Shown: positions 27,798-37,859, numbered from the stretch's first letter. The stretch: 64,000 bases of DNA from Capilliphycus robustus (GCF_034932365.1 NZ_JAYGHR010000011.1:31924-95923); one strand, 5' to 3'. Made by a program: numbers and translations. Notes: generated from the letters alone by a model not told the origin.

Positions 27798-28040
27798 TCG
27801 GAAATCGATTGATTATTCCATCCACTTTACTAATATTGACAAGAGGCTTTCAGCTTCCCACTATTTTCTGTAAACTTTAGCCATATCCAAATCGGAATTG
27901 TCATCTCAGTTGGCCCTCAAACCGGGTAAACTGCCCTGGAGAAAGCGGAAGTTTCTGTTCTCTCCAGTTGGCACCGAGTCGGATGGTCTGGGTTGTGAAC
28001 AAAACACACCTCTAAAAACTCATCTTGAACAACAGACAAA

Positions 28041-29027
28041 ATGTTTGTACAACTCACTCGACTTTTATTGTTGCTGCTAATTGGAACCATTATCTTTAGA
28101 TTATGGAGACTTTTAGTAAGCAAAGAGGGGAATCTCGTTGGTCGGCTGTGGTTCCTATTGGCTGTATTTTTGTTACTGATTGCCTTTACCGCACCCGATA
28201 GCCCCATTGGACTCTCCATTTTGAGTCTTTTGTCCGTGTTTATCAAGCCCCTCGGTTTGTCGATTTTATTGTTGATTTTTGCCGCGACTCAAATTAATAA
28301 GGGGGGAATTTCTAATCCAGGCCCGAACTTGATTTTAACGGCTTTACTGATTTTGATTTTATCGAGTATGCCGTTTGTTGCTCAATGGTTGGCTTTTCAA
28401 TTAGAAAGGACTGCCATTGAAACGGTTCAAAGTGATTTATGTTGTGGAGAAAGAGCCGAAGCTATTGTTTTACTCGGTTCGGGAACCACTGAACCGAAAC
28501 TTCCCTATTCCACTCAAGTTCAATTAACTCGTATTGGCGATCGCATTCCCTATACTGCTAAACTCTACAAGGATGGTTTAGCTCCTGTGGTTATCGTCAG
28601 TGCGGGTTCAAGAAATGAATACATTCAACCCGTTGTGGAGGCAGACTATATTGCCCGATTGTTGGTCGGAATGGGGGTTCCTTCTCGATCTATTATTAAA
28701 GACACATCAGCAGGAACGTTGTATGACAGTGCGGTTTCTATTCAACAAATTGCCAAAAAACAAGACTTAGGACGGGCGATTATTTTGGTGACTTCTGCAC
28801 TGGAAATGCGTCGAGCGAGCTTAACGTTTGCCCAAGTTGGATTCAAAGTGATTCCGGCTCCGACTAACTTTTATGCTCCTCTACCCAATGAAAAATACCA
28901 GCGACGAGTTTCGACGAAAGACTTTTTACCCAGTGCTGAAGCTCTTTTGTTAACGACGGATGTAGTTGAAGAATATATCATTACATTCTATTACTTTATT
29001 CGTGGTTGGTTGGCTGCTGGGATTTAA
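28041..29027 (+). CDS. YdcF-like membrane protein (DUF218)
   Basis: 328 residues. About four membrane helices occupy residues 1-130 (LTRLLLLLLIGTIIF, LWFLLAVFLLLIAF, PLGLSILLLIFAA, LILTALLILILSSM). The DUF218 domain follows: AEAIVLLGSG, RIGDRIPYTAKLYKDG, APVVIVSAG, VVEADYIARLLVGMGVP, IKDTSAGTLYDSAVSI, AIILVTSALEMRRASLTFAQ, and a final helix. DUF218 proteins (SanA, YdcF, ElyC) are linked to envelope polysaccharide integrity, with no settled reaction. The single ATG follows a run of adenines; the ribosome site is weak. Confidence 0.87.
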   Translation: MFVQLTRLLLLLLIGTIIFRLWRLLVSKEGNLVGRLWFLLAVFLLLIAFTAPDSPIGLSILSLLSVFIKPLGLSILLLIFAATQINKGGISNPGPNLILTALLILILSSMPFVAQWLAFQLERTAIETVQSDLCCGERAEAIVLLGSGTTEPKLPYSTQVQLTRIGDRIPYTAKLYKDGLAPVVIVSAGSRNEYIQPVVEADYIARLLVGMGVPSRSIIKDTSAGTLYDSAVSIQQIAKKQDLGRAIILVTSALEMRRASLTFAQVGFKVIPAPTNFYAPLPNEKYQRRVSTKDFLPSAEALLLTTDVVEEYIITFYYFIRGWLAAGI

Positions 29028-29182
29028 CGACTCACAAAAAATTAGCGATTCACAATTCACAATTATTTGGAAATTTTCAAGGGTGCTATCAATTTTCTAA
29101 GGCTTTGATTGGGGAGATTTAACCCAGAAGTTGTGAATTGTGAATTGGCTCTAATTCTTCGGATAAAATCAGGGACATTCGT

Positions 29183-29467
29183 TTACCAATTGGGTTGGGA
29201 TAAAGAATTCATATTAGGAGATGTAGGAGAAAGTGCATCTTGAAAAGGATTTGAATTTGTCCCCGCCGTATTTCCAACAAAAAAGACTAAGCTAAATAAC
29301 AGGAAAAACAAATACCAAATTGAATCCCATTCATCAGAAGAATTCCGATAGGATGATTCCCCTTTTCCTCGAGTGGGTTTGACATCAAATTCGATTTCAA
29401 TTCGCTTCCCTTGAACAGGGCCAGAAACTCGAAAGCCATCAATTTGAACTTGTTCACGCTCTGACAT
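29183..29467 (-). CDS. Small single-pass membrane hypothetical protein
   Basis: 94 residues, unrecognised. An N-terminal soluble part (VQIDGFRVSGPVQGKRIEIE, FDVKPTRGKG) precedes one membrane helix (IWYLFFLLFSLVFFVGNTAG) and a Ser/Asn/Pro-rich tail. GAGG-like sequence (TTGAGGAAATCC) lies before the ATG at 29467. Convergent with the YdcF-like gene. Tail-anchored-like topology is inferred from the single helix. Confidence 0.6.
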   Translation of the reverse strand: MSEREQVQIDGFRVSGPVQGKRIEIEFDVKPTRGKGESSYRNSSDEWDSIWYLFFLLFSLVFFVGNTAGTNSNPFQDALSPTSPNMNSLSQPNW

Positions 29468-29818
29468 TGGATTTCCTCAAAAACTTACAATCACTTCAAC
29501 TATTAAGTGAGTACGGGGTTATCATGCGGCTCTCAGGATAAAATCTATAACAGTTATCAGTTCTAGGGATAACTGATGAATTACCCCTATAGCAGAGAAA
29601 GAGTTGATTAGGACACTGTTTTTCTGTCAAATCCTTTTATGATAAAGGTTTCAATTCTGTCTCCTGTCTCCTGTCTCCTGACTTCTGCTATAGCAGTTAT
29701 AGCGCTACGCGCTAGGGAACAGGGAACGGGGAACAGGGAACAGCAGACTATGAAAGGGTTTCAGAATCTAAAAATGTCCTAACCAATTTGCGTAGTGCTA
29801 TAACAGTTTTGCCTTTTG
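29468..29818. repeat. Intergenic region with heptamer repeats and small hairpins
   Basis: About 350 bases without a gene. It contains CAGTTATC/GATAACTG (about 29552-29576) as a small hairpin, three GTCTCCT heptamers (about 29659-29680), and a GGGAACA/GGGAACG run (about 29715-29742), all STRR-like. TAGCGCTACGCGCTA near 29699 is palindromic. Confidence 0.6.
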
Positions 29819-32800
29819 TTATAACGAACTCTCATCCGCACAAACCACACAATTTCGCCCTCTCGTTTTTGCTTGATAAAGAGCGGTATCCGCCATCCGC
29901 AACACCGTTTCTAAGGTTTCTCCCTGTTGCGGAAAACAAGCCACACCAAACGAAGCCGTAATTGCACCTAAAGATTGATTTCGATGATGTAATTGTAAAT
30001 GTTCAATCGTATAACGAATTTGTTCGGCTCGGGTTTGTGTATCCTGAAGAGAAGCTTCTGGTAAAATTAACGTCAATTCTTCTCCCCCATAACGACAAGC
30101 AATATCAGAACTCCGTATATTATTTTTGAGTAATCGAGCAATCGTTTTGAGAACTTCATCTCCCGCATCATGTCCAAACTGATCATTAAACCGTTTAAAA
30201 TGATCAATATCAATCATCACAATCCCCACAGAATAGTTATTTCGTCTCGCTCGATGAATTTCTCGCTCTAGACATTCTTCTAAATAACGACGATTAAACA
30301 ATCCCGTCAACGCATCCCGCATACTTTGGGCTTTAAACGTTTCCTGAAGCTTGACATTCGCCAGAGCAACCGCTAAATGTTCAGCAACGGTACGGGCTAA
30401 CTGTCGTTTGGCTTCGGTTAATTCTCCCGGTGTTGACGCGCTAATATAAAGCAATCCTAAGGTATTTCCTAAAGCCATCATGGGTATACAAAGGGACTCA
30501 GCCGGAAGCGGGTGAGCCTGAGTATGTTGACAAAATAAATTTGGAGATTCTGCTTCTACCCAATGAGTTCGTCCCCGTCGCAACGCCCAACATTCATCGA
30601 GTCTAAATAGCGTTGGTGTCGTAAAATCTTCTCCCCAAGTGGCAACCACTTCAACATAATTTTCTGACTCTCCCAACATAAACACACCCCCCCCACAGTC
30701 TGGAAATAACGGTTTGAGTAAATCCGCTAACATCTGATAAGCTTCTTGCAGAGAACTGGAAGCTTGCAGAAAACTATTCATTTCTCCTAACAACACCATC
30801 TCTTGATGACGCTGTTCTAAAGCATTCATCCCATCCTTTAACTGTTTATTAATTTGGCGTAACTGTTCGCGGGTTTGTTTATTTTCAGTAATATCAATAC
30901 AAGAGCCAATATACCCAGCAAATTCTCGATTACTCGTTAATTGCGGAAGTCCGGTATCCAGCAGCCAGCGATAGTCCCCATCTGCCCGTCGCAAGCGATA
31001 TTCTAAAGAAAAGGGTTCCTTAACTTGAAACTTCCGTTGATAGATTTGTAAAAACGCTTCTTTGTCGTCAGGATGAATATTTTCTGTCCAACCGTTACCG
31101 ATTTCTTCTTCTAAGGTTCGCCCCGTAAACGATAACCAGCTTTGATTAAAAAAGTAACGCAAACCATCGTTTCCGGAAATCCAAATCAACACCGGAGCAT
31201 GATCCGCCATCAACCGAAATCGTTCTTCACTCTCGCGTAATGCTTCTTCTATCTGTTTGCGTTTACTGATATCTGTCACCCAAGCAAAGGCGCCGACATA
31301 TTTACCGGATGTATCGAAAATCGGTGCAGTAGAAACAGAGGTCCAAAGACTTTCCCCGCTTGAATGGCGAAATTTCAAATCATGTTGTTCGGAGATTCCT
31401 AAACGCCGACGTTCAACGTTTGTTACTGCCATTTGCCAATTGTCTTGATCGATAAACTCAAAGATAGATTTGCCGATCATCTCCTCAACAGGATAACCGA
31501 GCATTTTCGCCATTTGCGGATTAACAAATGTGGTTCTGTTGGCGGTATCAATCATCCAAACTCCTTCAATGCTGGTTTCAATTAAACGACGGTAACGTTC
31601 CTCGCTTTCACGTAATGCTTGTTCGATTTGTTTCTGTTCACTAATATCACGGCTACTGACTCGTCGCCCTAACCAACGTCCATCGCTGCTATAAACAGAT
31701 TGACAGTGATGAGCAAGCCAGCGAATTTGTCCGCTACAAGTAACAATGCGAAAATCCATGAAGTGGGGTTGATTCTCGTGCAAATGTTCTTGCAAATATT
31801 CTAAAACTATCCCTCGATCTTCGGGATGAACAATGGCGATCAAAAGTTGTGGGTTGCGGATAAATTCTTCGGGAGAGTATCCTGTAATGCGTTCACAGGA
31901 GGGAGACACATACAAAAAGTTGCCTTCGGGATCAATCCATGATTCCCAATCATAGGTGAAGTTGGCGACGGTTCGGAAGCGTTCTTCTCTCTGACGAAGT
32001 TCGACTTCTACTTGTTTGCGTTGAGTGATGTCTCGGGCGACAGCATAAATTCGATTCTCTTCAACAACAGGCGTTGCAGTCCACAACAGCCAACGATAAG
32101 TTCCGTCATTGCAGCGATAACGATTTTCAAATTCTAGGGTTTTTTTACCATTTTTTAAGCGTTCGAGTTCTGCGATAGTACGATCATAATCTTCGGGGTG
32201 AATCAATTCCAAAAAAGGTTGTGAAAGCAGTTCATTTTCAGTGTAACCGAGTGTTTGTTCCCAAGCGGGATTAACTCGTACAAAATTACCGTCAAAATTC
32301 GCAATACACAACAAATCACCGGAAAGATTAAAAAAGCAGTCTCGCTCTTCTTGAGTTTGAATGCGTTCGGTAATATCGGTTTGAATACTGACATAATGGG
32401 TGAGTCGTCCTTCGGGATCTCGCACTGGAGAAATGGTGAGTTCTTGCCAAAATAATGTTCCGTCTTTCCGATAGTTTCGTACAATCACAGAACAACTTCG
32501 TTCTTCACGTAAAGCTATCTCTATTTCTTCTAAACCGGGTTGATTGAGATCTTCTCGATACAAAAAGCGAAAATTTTTCCCAATTACTTCCGCCATCTGA
32601 TAGCCTGTCATCTGTTCAAAGCCAGAATTGACGTAAATAATCGGATTATCGGCTTGTGTTGGATCGCTAATTATAATTCCACTATGACTGGATGCGATCG
32701 CTCGTTCTAATAGTCTGAGTCGGGTTTCTTTCTGATTTCGCTCCCAAATTTCTCGGTGTAAACGCAGGTTTGTTTCTTCGACTGCTAGGGTTCGTTCCCG

Positions 32801-33577
32801 CACTTTGACTTCTAAATTCGCTTTGGACGTTTTTAAGGCAAGTTCTGCTTTTCGTCTTTGTGCTAATTCATTTTGAAGCTGTGTAACTAAGGAGGCTTGC
32901 TGTATCGCGATCGCCACTTGTACGGCTAATTGTCGCAAAAAATCTATTTCCCAATCCATCCAATTTCGAGGTTTTGAGCAGTTTTGAGCCATTAATAATC
33001 CCCAGAGTTGATGATCGCAAGCGGTTGATTTTTTTCCGGTGTGAGTCGGTGTTAGTAAAATCGGTAAGACTAAATTGGCTCGGATTTCTAATTGTTCTAA
33101 AAATTCATCATAACACAAGATTAAATTGGCTTTTTCTCTATCTTCAAAGACATGAATACTATCCGGTTGATAAAATTTTTCTTTAATGCTTTCCCAACAA
33201 GGATCGTAGATGTTTCTACCTTGGAGTGACCATCTCGGTGTTTCTACGGATTCCACGATAATTTCTCCATCCCAATTCGGTTCAAAACGGTAGAGAATCA
33301 CTCGTTCGTTTTGTAAAAAATGACGCACCTCATTCACCGTTGTCTGCAAGATTTCACTGAGATTTAAAGATTGACGAATCCGTAAAGATACGGAGGATAA
33401 TAGATGATCTCGTTGAGATTGTAACTGAAGAGTTGTCATATATTCTTGCAGTTGTCGTTCTAGATTTAACCCGAGACAATCGAGTAGTTGTTTCTTTTCT
33501 GCTCGTAGCTTCTGCACCTGATCACTGAGATTTGAGATGATCGTGTTGACTTCTTCTTTTTTGTCTTCAGAGTTCAT
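29819..33577 (-). CDS. Multi-sensor diguanylate cyclase: GAF-(PAS)5-GAF-GGDEF
   Basis: 1252 residues, no membrane helix. A GAF of cyanobacteriochrome type (~55-225), about five PAS/PAC repeats (~290-910; PAC ends such as SIQTDITER, AVARDITQRK, SSRDISEQKQ, WVTDISKRK, SCIDITENK), a second GAF (~930-1075, with LDECWALRRGRTHWV), and GGDEF (~1085-1245). The cyclase active site reads RYGGEELTLI (GGEEL, normally active) and an inhibitory I-site RxxD (RSSD) lies five residues before it, so product feedback is expected. The first GAF has Cys127 in DPCW and Cys155 in LCYDEF, the 28-residue spacing of DXCF cyanobacteriochromes. Makes cyclic-di-GMP in response to an unknown, possibly light, signal. Confidence 0.9.
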   Translation of the reverse strand: MNSEDKKEEVNTIISNLSDQVQKLRAEKKQLLDCLGLNLERQLQEYMTTLQLQSQRDHLLSSVSLRIRQSLNLSEILQTTVNEVRHFLQNERVILYRFEPNWDGEIIVESVETPRWSLQGRNIYDPCWESIKEKFYQPDSIHVFEDREKANLILCYDEFLEQLEIRANLVLPILLTPTHTGKKSTACDHQLWGLLMAQNCSKPRNWMDWEIDFLRQLAVQVAIAIQQASLVTQLQNELAQRRKAELALKTSKANLEVKVRERTLAVEETNLRLHREIWERNQKETRLRLLERAIASSHSGIIISDPTQADNPIIYVNSGFEQMTGYQMAEVIGKNFRFLYREDLNQPGLEEIEIALREERSCSVIVRNYRKDGTLFWQELTISPVRDPEGRLTHYVSIQTDITERIQTQEERDCFFNLSGDLLCIANFDGNFVRVNPAWEQTLGYTENELLSQPFLELIHPEDYDRTIAELERLKNGKKTLEFENRYRCNDGTYRWLLWTATPVVEENRIYAVARDITQRKQVEVELRQREERFRTVANFTYDWESWIDPEGNFLYVSPSCERITGYSPEEFIRNPQLLIAIVHPEDRGIVLEYLQEHLHENQPHFMDFRIVTCSGQIRWLAHHCQSVYSSDGRWLGRRVSSRDISEQKQIEQALRESEERYRRLIETSIEGVWMIDTANRTTFVNPQMAKMLGYPVEEMIGKSIFEFIDQDNWQMAVTNVERRRLGISEQHDLKFRHSSGESLWTSVSTAPIFDTSGKYVGAFAWVTDISKRKQIEEALRESEERFRLMADHAPVLIWISGNDGLRYFFNQSWLSFTGRTLEEEIGNGWTENIHPDDKEAFLQIYQRKFQVKEPFSLEYRLRRADGDYRWLLDTGLPQLTSNREFAGYIGSCIDITENKQTREQLRQINKQLKDGMNALEQRHQEMVLLGEMNSFLQASSSLQEAYQMLADLLKPLFPDCGGGVFMLGESENYVEVVATWGEDFTTPTLFRLDECWALRRGRTHWVEAESPNLFCQHTQAHPLPAESLCIPMMALGNTLGLLYISASTPGELTEAKRQLARTVAEHLAVALANVKLQETFKAQSMRDALTGLFNRRYLEECLEREIHRARRNNYSVGIVMIDIDHFKRFNDQFGHDAGDEVLKTIARLLKNNIRSSDIACRYGGEELTLILPEASLQDTQTRAEQIRYTIEHLQLHHRNQSLGAITASFGVACFPQQGETLETVLRMADTALYQAKTRGRNCVVCADESSL

Positions 33578-33869
33578 CGTATTTTTCCTTGAATAACTGC
33601 TTCTCGGTGAATTCTCTAATTCAAAGATAGAAATAAAAAGATCAATTTAGTTATCAATGTAATTTTTTTTTCATAAATCTTTATATAAGAATATTTTAGC
33701 TCAATTTATAATTGATCCAAATCAATTTATACCTGAGAAAAAAAGAGTCGCGTTCAGAGGAGTTCAAGAGCGGAAAATCAGCGAACTCAGGGATTTTTCT
33801 GCGGTTCAACGCCGGAGACAGAGATCTTTTGGGTTAAACTGGTTTAGACTTGTTGTACAATTAGAGTGA
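33578..33869. other. Divergent promoter region between diguanylate cyclase and Hsp70-like genes
   Basis: About 290 bases, AT-rich. GATCAATT (near 33640) and AATTGATC (near 33711) form a distant inverted repeat. No confident promoter boxes or RNA gene. Confidence 0.4.
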
Positions 33870-35459
33870 ATGACAATCGCGATTGATTTTGGCACCAGCA
33901 ATACTGTTGTTTCCCGTTGGAATCCAGCCACACAACAGCCTGAAACCTTGCGGCTTCCCGGATTATCCTGGATTTCGGCTCAAAACCCTCCCCTGATTCC
34001 CAGTTTACTTTATGTTAAAGATGCCACTGCGGATCAGGTCGTTTTAGGTCAGCAAGTGCGAGATCAAGGTTATGATATCAGCAGCGATCACCGCTTTTTT
34101 CGCAATTTTAAACGGGGAATCGGCACGAACATTCAGGGATTTCTCCCCGAACTTGATGGTCAGGTTGTCACTTTTGAACGGGTCGGAGAATGGTTCCTCA
34201 CTCAAGTTTTAGAAGCAGTTCGAGGGATTCCTTTACCGATAGACTCCTTGGTGTTTACGGTTCCGGTTGACAGTTTTGAAGCCTATCGCTACTGGTTAGG
34301 TCAAGTTTGTCAGTCTCTCGAAGTTGAACAGGTGCGAATGTTGGATGAACCAACGGCTGCGGCTTTGGGATATGGACTGACGGAACAAGATGTGGTATTG
34401 GTAATTGATTTTGGGGGCGGAACACTCGATTTATCTTTAGTTCGTTTAAACACAACGGTACAAAATAAACCGTTAGGGTTTATTCTCAAATGGGGTCAAA
34501 AATCCTTTGCAGAATCTTCCGGACAAAAGCCAAAAACAGCCCGAGTTTTAGCAAAAGCAGGTCAAAATTTGGGCGGTTCGGATATTGATCATTGGTTAAT
34601 TGATTATTTTGCCCAAACCCAGGGATTAGAAAAAACCCCGCTAACGACTCGTTTGGCTGAACGCTTAAAAATTCAGCTTTCCTTACAAACTCAAGCGACG
34701 GAAGTGTATTTTAATGATGAAACTTTAGACAGTTATGAATTGGAGTTGAGTCGAGAAAAATTTGAGGAGATTTTAACCCAACATCAGTTTTTTAAAAATC
34801 TGGATCGGGCGATGAATCAAGTGTTACAACAAGCCCTGCGTCAAGGAATTGAGAAGAGTAATATTAGTAGCGTTTTATTAGTGGGGGGAAGCAGTCAAAT
34901 CCCATCCGTTCAAACTTGGGTAAAACAATATTTTGAACCTGAAAAGATACGCTGTGAGAAGCCTTTTGAAGCCATTTCTCATGGAGCATTACAACTGAGT
35001 CTCGGGACTAAAATTGAAGATTTTCTCTATCATAGTTATGGGATTCGTTATTGGAATCGTCGGGATAATTGTCACAGTTGGCATCCGATTATTCAGTCGG
35101 GTCAAGCTTATCCGATGACTGAACCTGTAGAATTAGTTTTAGGGGCTTCTTTAGAAAATCAGCCCAGTATTGAATTGGTGATTGGAGAATTGGGGGCGGA
35201 AACGGGAGGAACAGAAGTCTTTTTTGATGGCGATCGCTTAGTCACACGCAGTACCGCCGGAAAAACCCCCGTACAGGCGTTAAATGATACCCCAGAAGGG
35301 CGCAGTATTGCTCGATTAAATCCCCCAGGACAGCCCGGACGCGATCGCATTAAGGTGTTATTTTCAGTCGATGAAAAGCGATTTTTGCTCATCACCCTAG
35401 AAGATTTACTCACCAATGAAATGTTAGTGAATAATCAGGCGGTGGTGCAGTTGAGTTAG
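33870..35459 (+). CDS. Hsp70-family (DnaK-like) protein, short form
   Basis: 529 residues, shorter than DnaK (~635). The ATPase domain is complete: phosphate-1 motif AIDFGTSNTVVSRWN at the very start, MLDEPTAAALGYGL, phosphate-2 VLVIDFGGGTLDLSLVRL, and adenosine motif VLLVGGSSQIPSVQTW. The C-terminal ~150 residues form a reduced substrate-binding-like beta region (VELVLGASLENQPSIELVIG, RIKVLFSVDEKRFLLITLED) and the helical lid is missing. Such divergent Hsp70 proteins are common in cyanobacteria besides DnaK1-3; client proteins are unknown. It ends two bases before the convergent KaiB-domain gene. Confidence 0.9.
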   Translation: MTIAIDFGTSNTVVSRWNPATQQPETLRLPGLSWISAQNPPLIPSLLYVKDATADQVVLGQQVRDQGYDISSDHRFFRNFKRGIGTNIQGFLPELDGQVVTFERVGEWFLTQVLEAVRGIPLPIDSLVFTVPVDSFEAYRYWLGQVCQSLEVEQVRMLDEPTAAALGYGLTEQDVVLVIDFGGGTLDLSLVRLNTTVQNKPLGFILKWGQKSFAESSGQKPKTARVLAKAGQNLGGSDIDHWLIDYFAQTQGLEKTPLTTRLAERLKIQLSLQTQATEVYFNDETLDSYELELSREKFEEILTQHQFFKNLDRAMNQVLQQALRQGIEKSNISSVLLVGGSSQIPSVQTWVKQYFEPEKIRCEKPFEAISHGALQLSLGTKIEDFLYHSYGIRYWNRRDNCHSWHPIIQSGQAYPMTEPVELVLGASLENQPSIELVIGELGAETGGTEVFFDGDRLVTRSTAGKTPVQALNDTPEGRSIARLNPPGQPGRDRIKVLFSVDEKRFLLITLEDLLTNEMLVNNQAVVQLS

Positions 35460-35460
35460 T

Positions 35461-36258
35461 TTACTGCTCTAAAGTTCCGAGCAACCGCAAAATCATGTCA
35501 ACATCATTCAATTCTCCCACAATTCGCCGGATCGGTTTCGGCCAGACTTTAATTAAAGTGGGAGTGGCAGAGATTTGATCGACTTCTGCTTGTTCAGGAT
35601 GCTTCAACACGTCAATGACTTTTAGGGTGTAAGGGTGACTTACGGATCGTTCTAAAAGTTGATGAAGTGTCGCTAAAGTGCGTTCAGTGGCTAAACTATG
35701 ACCGGAAACAAATAAACGTAAAACATAACCCGCCGTTTGTGGTGAATTGACTTCTGAAGATTGATCAGCACGCAAACTTTGCGATCGCAATGTCGAAGTC
35801 ACTTCTCGTCGGTCAGCATCAAGTTGAGTATCCATTTTTTGAAACTGTACAACCAGGTCGTGATTTTCCCAGAGTTGGGGAAATTGATGATAATAAGTAG
35901 AAATGACGAGAGGATTGCATAATTCTTCGGGTTCTCGAGTGGGTTGCCAAATTAAATTATCTGTACCAAACACGGCATTGAGTAAGGTTTGATAACGCAA
36001 TACCGGAGGATAGGCTTCGGCTGATCGTTTAACGGTTTGGGTATTGGGATCAAGCCACTGGTCGAGAGTTGCCGTATAACAAGGAACTAAAAAGTGAGGG
36101 GTTTCTGACAACCCCAAAATTTCCTGTAAAGCCGCACATAAATGTAGATGCCATCGACGCCGTTTCGTGGGGTCGATACAGTAGATTAAATCTCCCCCAG
36201 GTGTAAAAAGTGCAATTCCTTTGAACAAAAGGGGATCTGTAGGTTTAGCAGAATTCAA
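35461..36258 (-). CDS. KaiB-domain protein with an extra N-terminal domain
   Basis: 265 residues. The C-terminal ~90 (from about 175) match KaiB: YVLRLFVSGHSLATERTLAT, YTLKVIDVLKHPEQAEVDQI, SATPTLIKVWPKPIRRIVGE. This is the thioredoxin-like fold also found at the N-terminus of SasA. The N-terminal ~170 residues (LLFKGIALFTPGGDLIYCID and an RYQTLLNAVFGTDNLIW segment) are not recognised and are not KaiA, KaiC or a kinase. Stand-alone KaiB is ~100 residues, so this is a fusion form. No kaiA or kaiC is in the window. It lies downstream of pilT on the same strand, 166 bases away. Confidence 0.82.
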   Translation of the reverse strand: MNSAKPTDPLLFKGIALFTPGGDLIYCIDPTKRRRWHLHLCAALQEILGLSETPHFLVPCYTATLDQWLDPNTQTVKRSAEAYPPVLRYQTLLNAVFGTDNLIWQPTREPEELCNPLVISTYYHQFPQLWENHDLVVQFQKMDTQLDADRREVTSTLRSQSLRADQSSEVNSPQTAGYVLRLFVSGHSLATERTLATLHQLLERSVSHPYTLKVIDVLKHPEQAEVDQISATPTLIKVWPKPIRRIVGELNDVDMILRLLGTLEQ

Positions 36259-36424
36259 GGATGCCTATTGAGGAACCAAAGGAATTGGATATTTTCACAA
36301 ATCAATACAATTGAAGTGTGAACTGCGATCGCCAAATTCGGCTGATAGAATACCTCACAATTCACACTTTACCCCAGAGTTGACAGCAAGGGGTTAAAAC
36401 TTCAGACTTTTCTTAGAGTTGAGA

Positions 36425-37714
36425 CTAAACCCGACCTCGCAGCATTTGACCCATCTCATTCGGGTAGGGCGACATTTCTAAACAGGTTTCTTCGGTAATC
36501 CGACCTTCTTGATAGAGGATGTAAAGAGATTTATTCATCGTGGTCATGCCCTCATAAGTATCTTTGAGCATGATTTGGTTAATTTCTTCGTACTGATCTT
36601 TAACGATGTATTCTTTGATGACATCAGTATTGATTAAGATGTCATGGAAAGCCGCCCGTTTTCCATCGGTTGTTTTACAGAGTAACTGAGCAATAATCGC
36701 GACTAACGTTTCAGAAATTGACACTTTAATTGATTGTTGTTCTTCGGCGGAGAACATATCCAAAATCCGAGTTAGGGTTTTAATTGCGCTGTTCGTGTGT
36801 AAGGTTCCGGCTACCAAGTGACCTGTCGATGCGGCTTTTAGGGCAATTTGCATCGTTTCTTTATCCCGAATTTCTCCGACCAGCATCATGTCCGGGTCTT
36901 GACGCAACGCCCCTTTTAAGGCATTAAAAAACTTCAACGTATGGCGTCCGACTTCCCGGTGTTTAATCAAGGCTTTTTTACTTTCGTGAACAAATTCTAC
37001 CGGGTCTTCAATGGTGATAATATGATAGGCAAAAGCTTTATTCATGTAGTCAATCATCGCCGCCAGGGTAGTAGACTTACCTGAACCCGTCGGCCCGGTG
37101 ATTAACATTAATCCTTTGTGATAGTGACAAATCTTTTTAAAGACTTCCGGGAGATTGAGTTGCTCCATTGTCAGAATTTTAGCCGCAATCAATCGTAATA
37201 CCATTGACGGGCCTCTCAACGTATCAAAGGCACTAATCCGCACCCGCACAAAGCCAAAGTCAAAAGCACCGTCAAAGTCTAAATTTTGTTGGAAATATTC
37301 GATTTCATCATCGCTCATACATTCGCGCAACCAACTCATAAACGTATTCAAGTCGGTGACGGGATAGCCTGTGGGGGAAATATCACCCCGTTTGCGGAAC
37401 CGAGGTTCTTCATTCACCCCGATGTGAATATCTGAAATTCCTTCTTCATTGGCTCGAATCACAATTTCTTTGAGGGTGGGATTTCCAGGCGTTGGGCCTG
37501 ATCCTCGGGGAGAACCTGCGGCACCTGTTGCGACAGGTTGAGCCAATTGAGGGGCGGAAGGGACTGTCTGTTGAGAGACGGTTTGAGGCGCAGTCGGAAC
37601 AGCAACTTCACCGGAAACCCCGTCAGTGCGAGGGGCTTTTGGGGGTGCAGGGGGCGCGGGTGGACGGGGTGCTTTCGGTGGCGGTGGAACAGGCGGACGA
37701 GGTGCTTGTGTCAT
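36425..37714 (-). CDS. pilT: Type IV pilus retraction ATPase (PilT family)
   Basis: About 429 residues from the ATG at 37714 (MTQAPRPPVPPPPKAP); AAGG lies upstream, and the longer frame to 37897 adds 61 residues unlike PilT. The first ~90 residues are Pro/Ala-rich and probably flexible. The PilT core follows: SDIHIGVNEEPRFRKRG, FDGAFDFGFVRVRISAF, Walker A ITGPTGSGKSTTLA, Asp box IITIEDPVEFVHESKK, Walker B MMLVGEIRDKETMQIALKA, His box ASTGHLVAGTLHTNSAIKTL. The hexameric ATPase depolymerises pili for twitching motility and DNA uptake. Which cyanobacterial PilT paralogue this is cannot be settled by eye. Confidence 0.92.
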   Translation of the reverse strand: MTQAPRPPVPPPPKAPRPPAPPAPPKAPRTDGVSGEVAVPTAPQTVSQQTVPSAPQLAQPVATGAAGSPRGSGPTPGNPTLKEIVIRANEEGISDIHIGVNEEPRFRKRGDISPTGYPVTDLNTFMSWLRECMSDDEIEYFQQNLDFDGAFDFGFVRVRISAFDTLRGPSMVLRLIAAKILTMEQLNLPEVFKKICHYHKGLMLITGPTGSGKSTTLAAMIDYMNKAFAYHIITIEDPVEFVHESKKALIKHREVGRHTLKFFNALKGALRQDPDMMLVGEIRDKETMQIALKAASTGHLVAGTLHTNSAIKTLTRILDMFSAEEQQSIKVSISETLVAIIAQLLCKTTDGKRAAFHDILINTDVIKEYIVKDQYEEINQIMLKDTYEGMTTMNKSLYILYQEGRITEETCLEMSPYPNEMGQMLRGRV

Positions 37715-37859
37715 AATTGCACGACCTTGATGGATGAGAGGACGAACGGGGTAGAAATTTACTTTCAGTCTAGCCTTGAATTCTTTGATATCGCAAAGAG
37801 ACTTAAGAAATGACGGGCATTTTTCAACAGGTAAAAGCTCAGGGTGTAGCGGTATCGTA

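Noticed and set aside
27969..27985. GGCACCGAGTCGG resembles a stem of the Cas9 guide RNA scaffold
   Set aside because: Only 13 bases match, there is no cas gene, repeat array or anti-repeat, and it lies in an ordinary gene leader.
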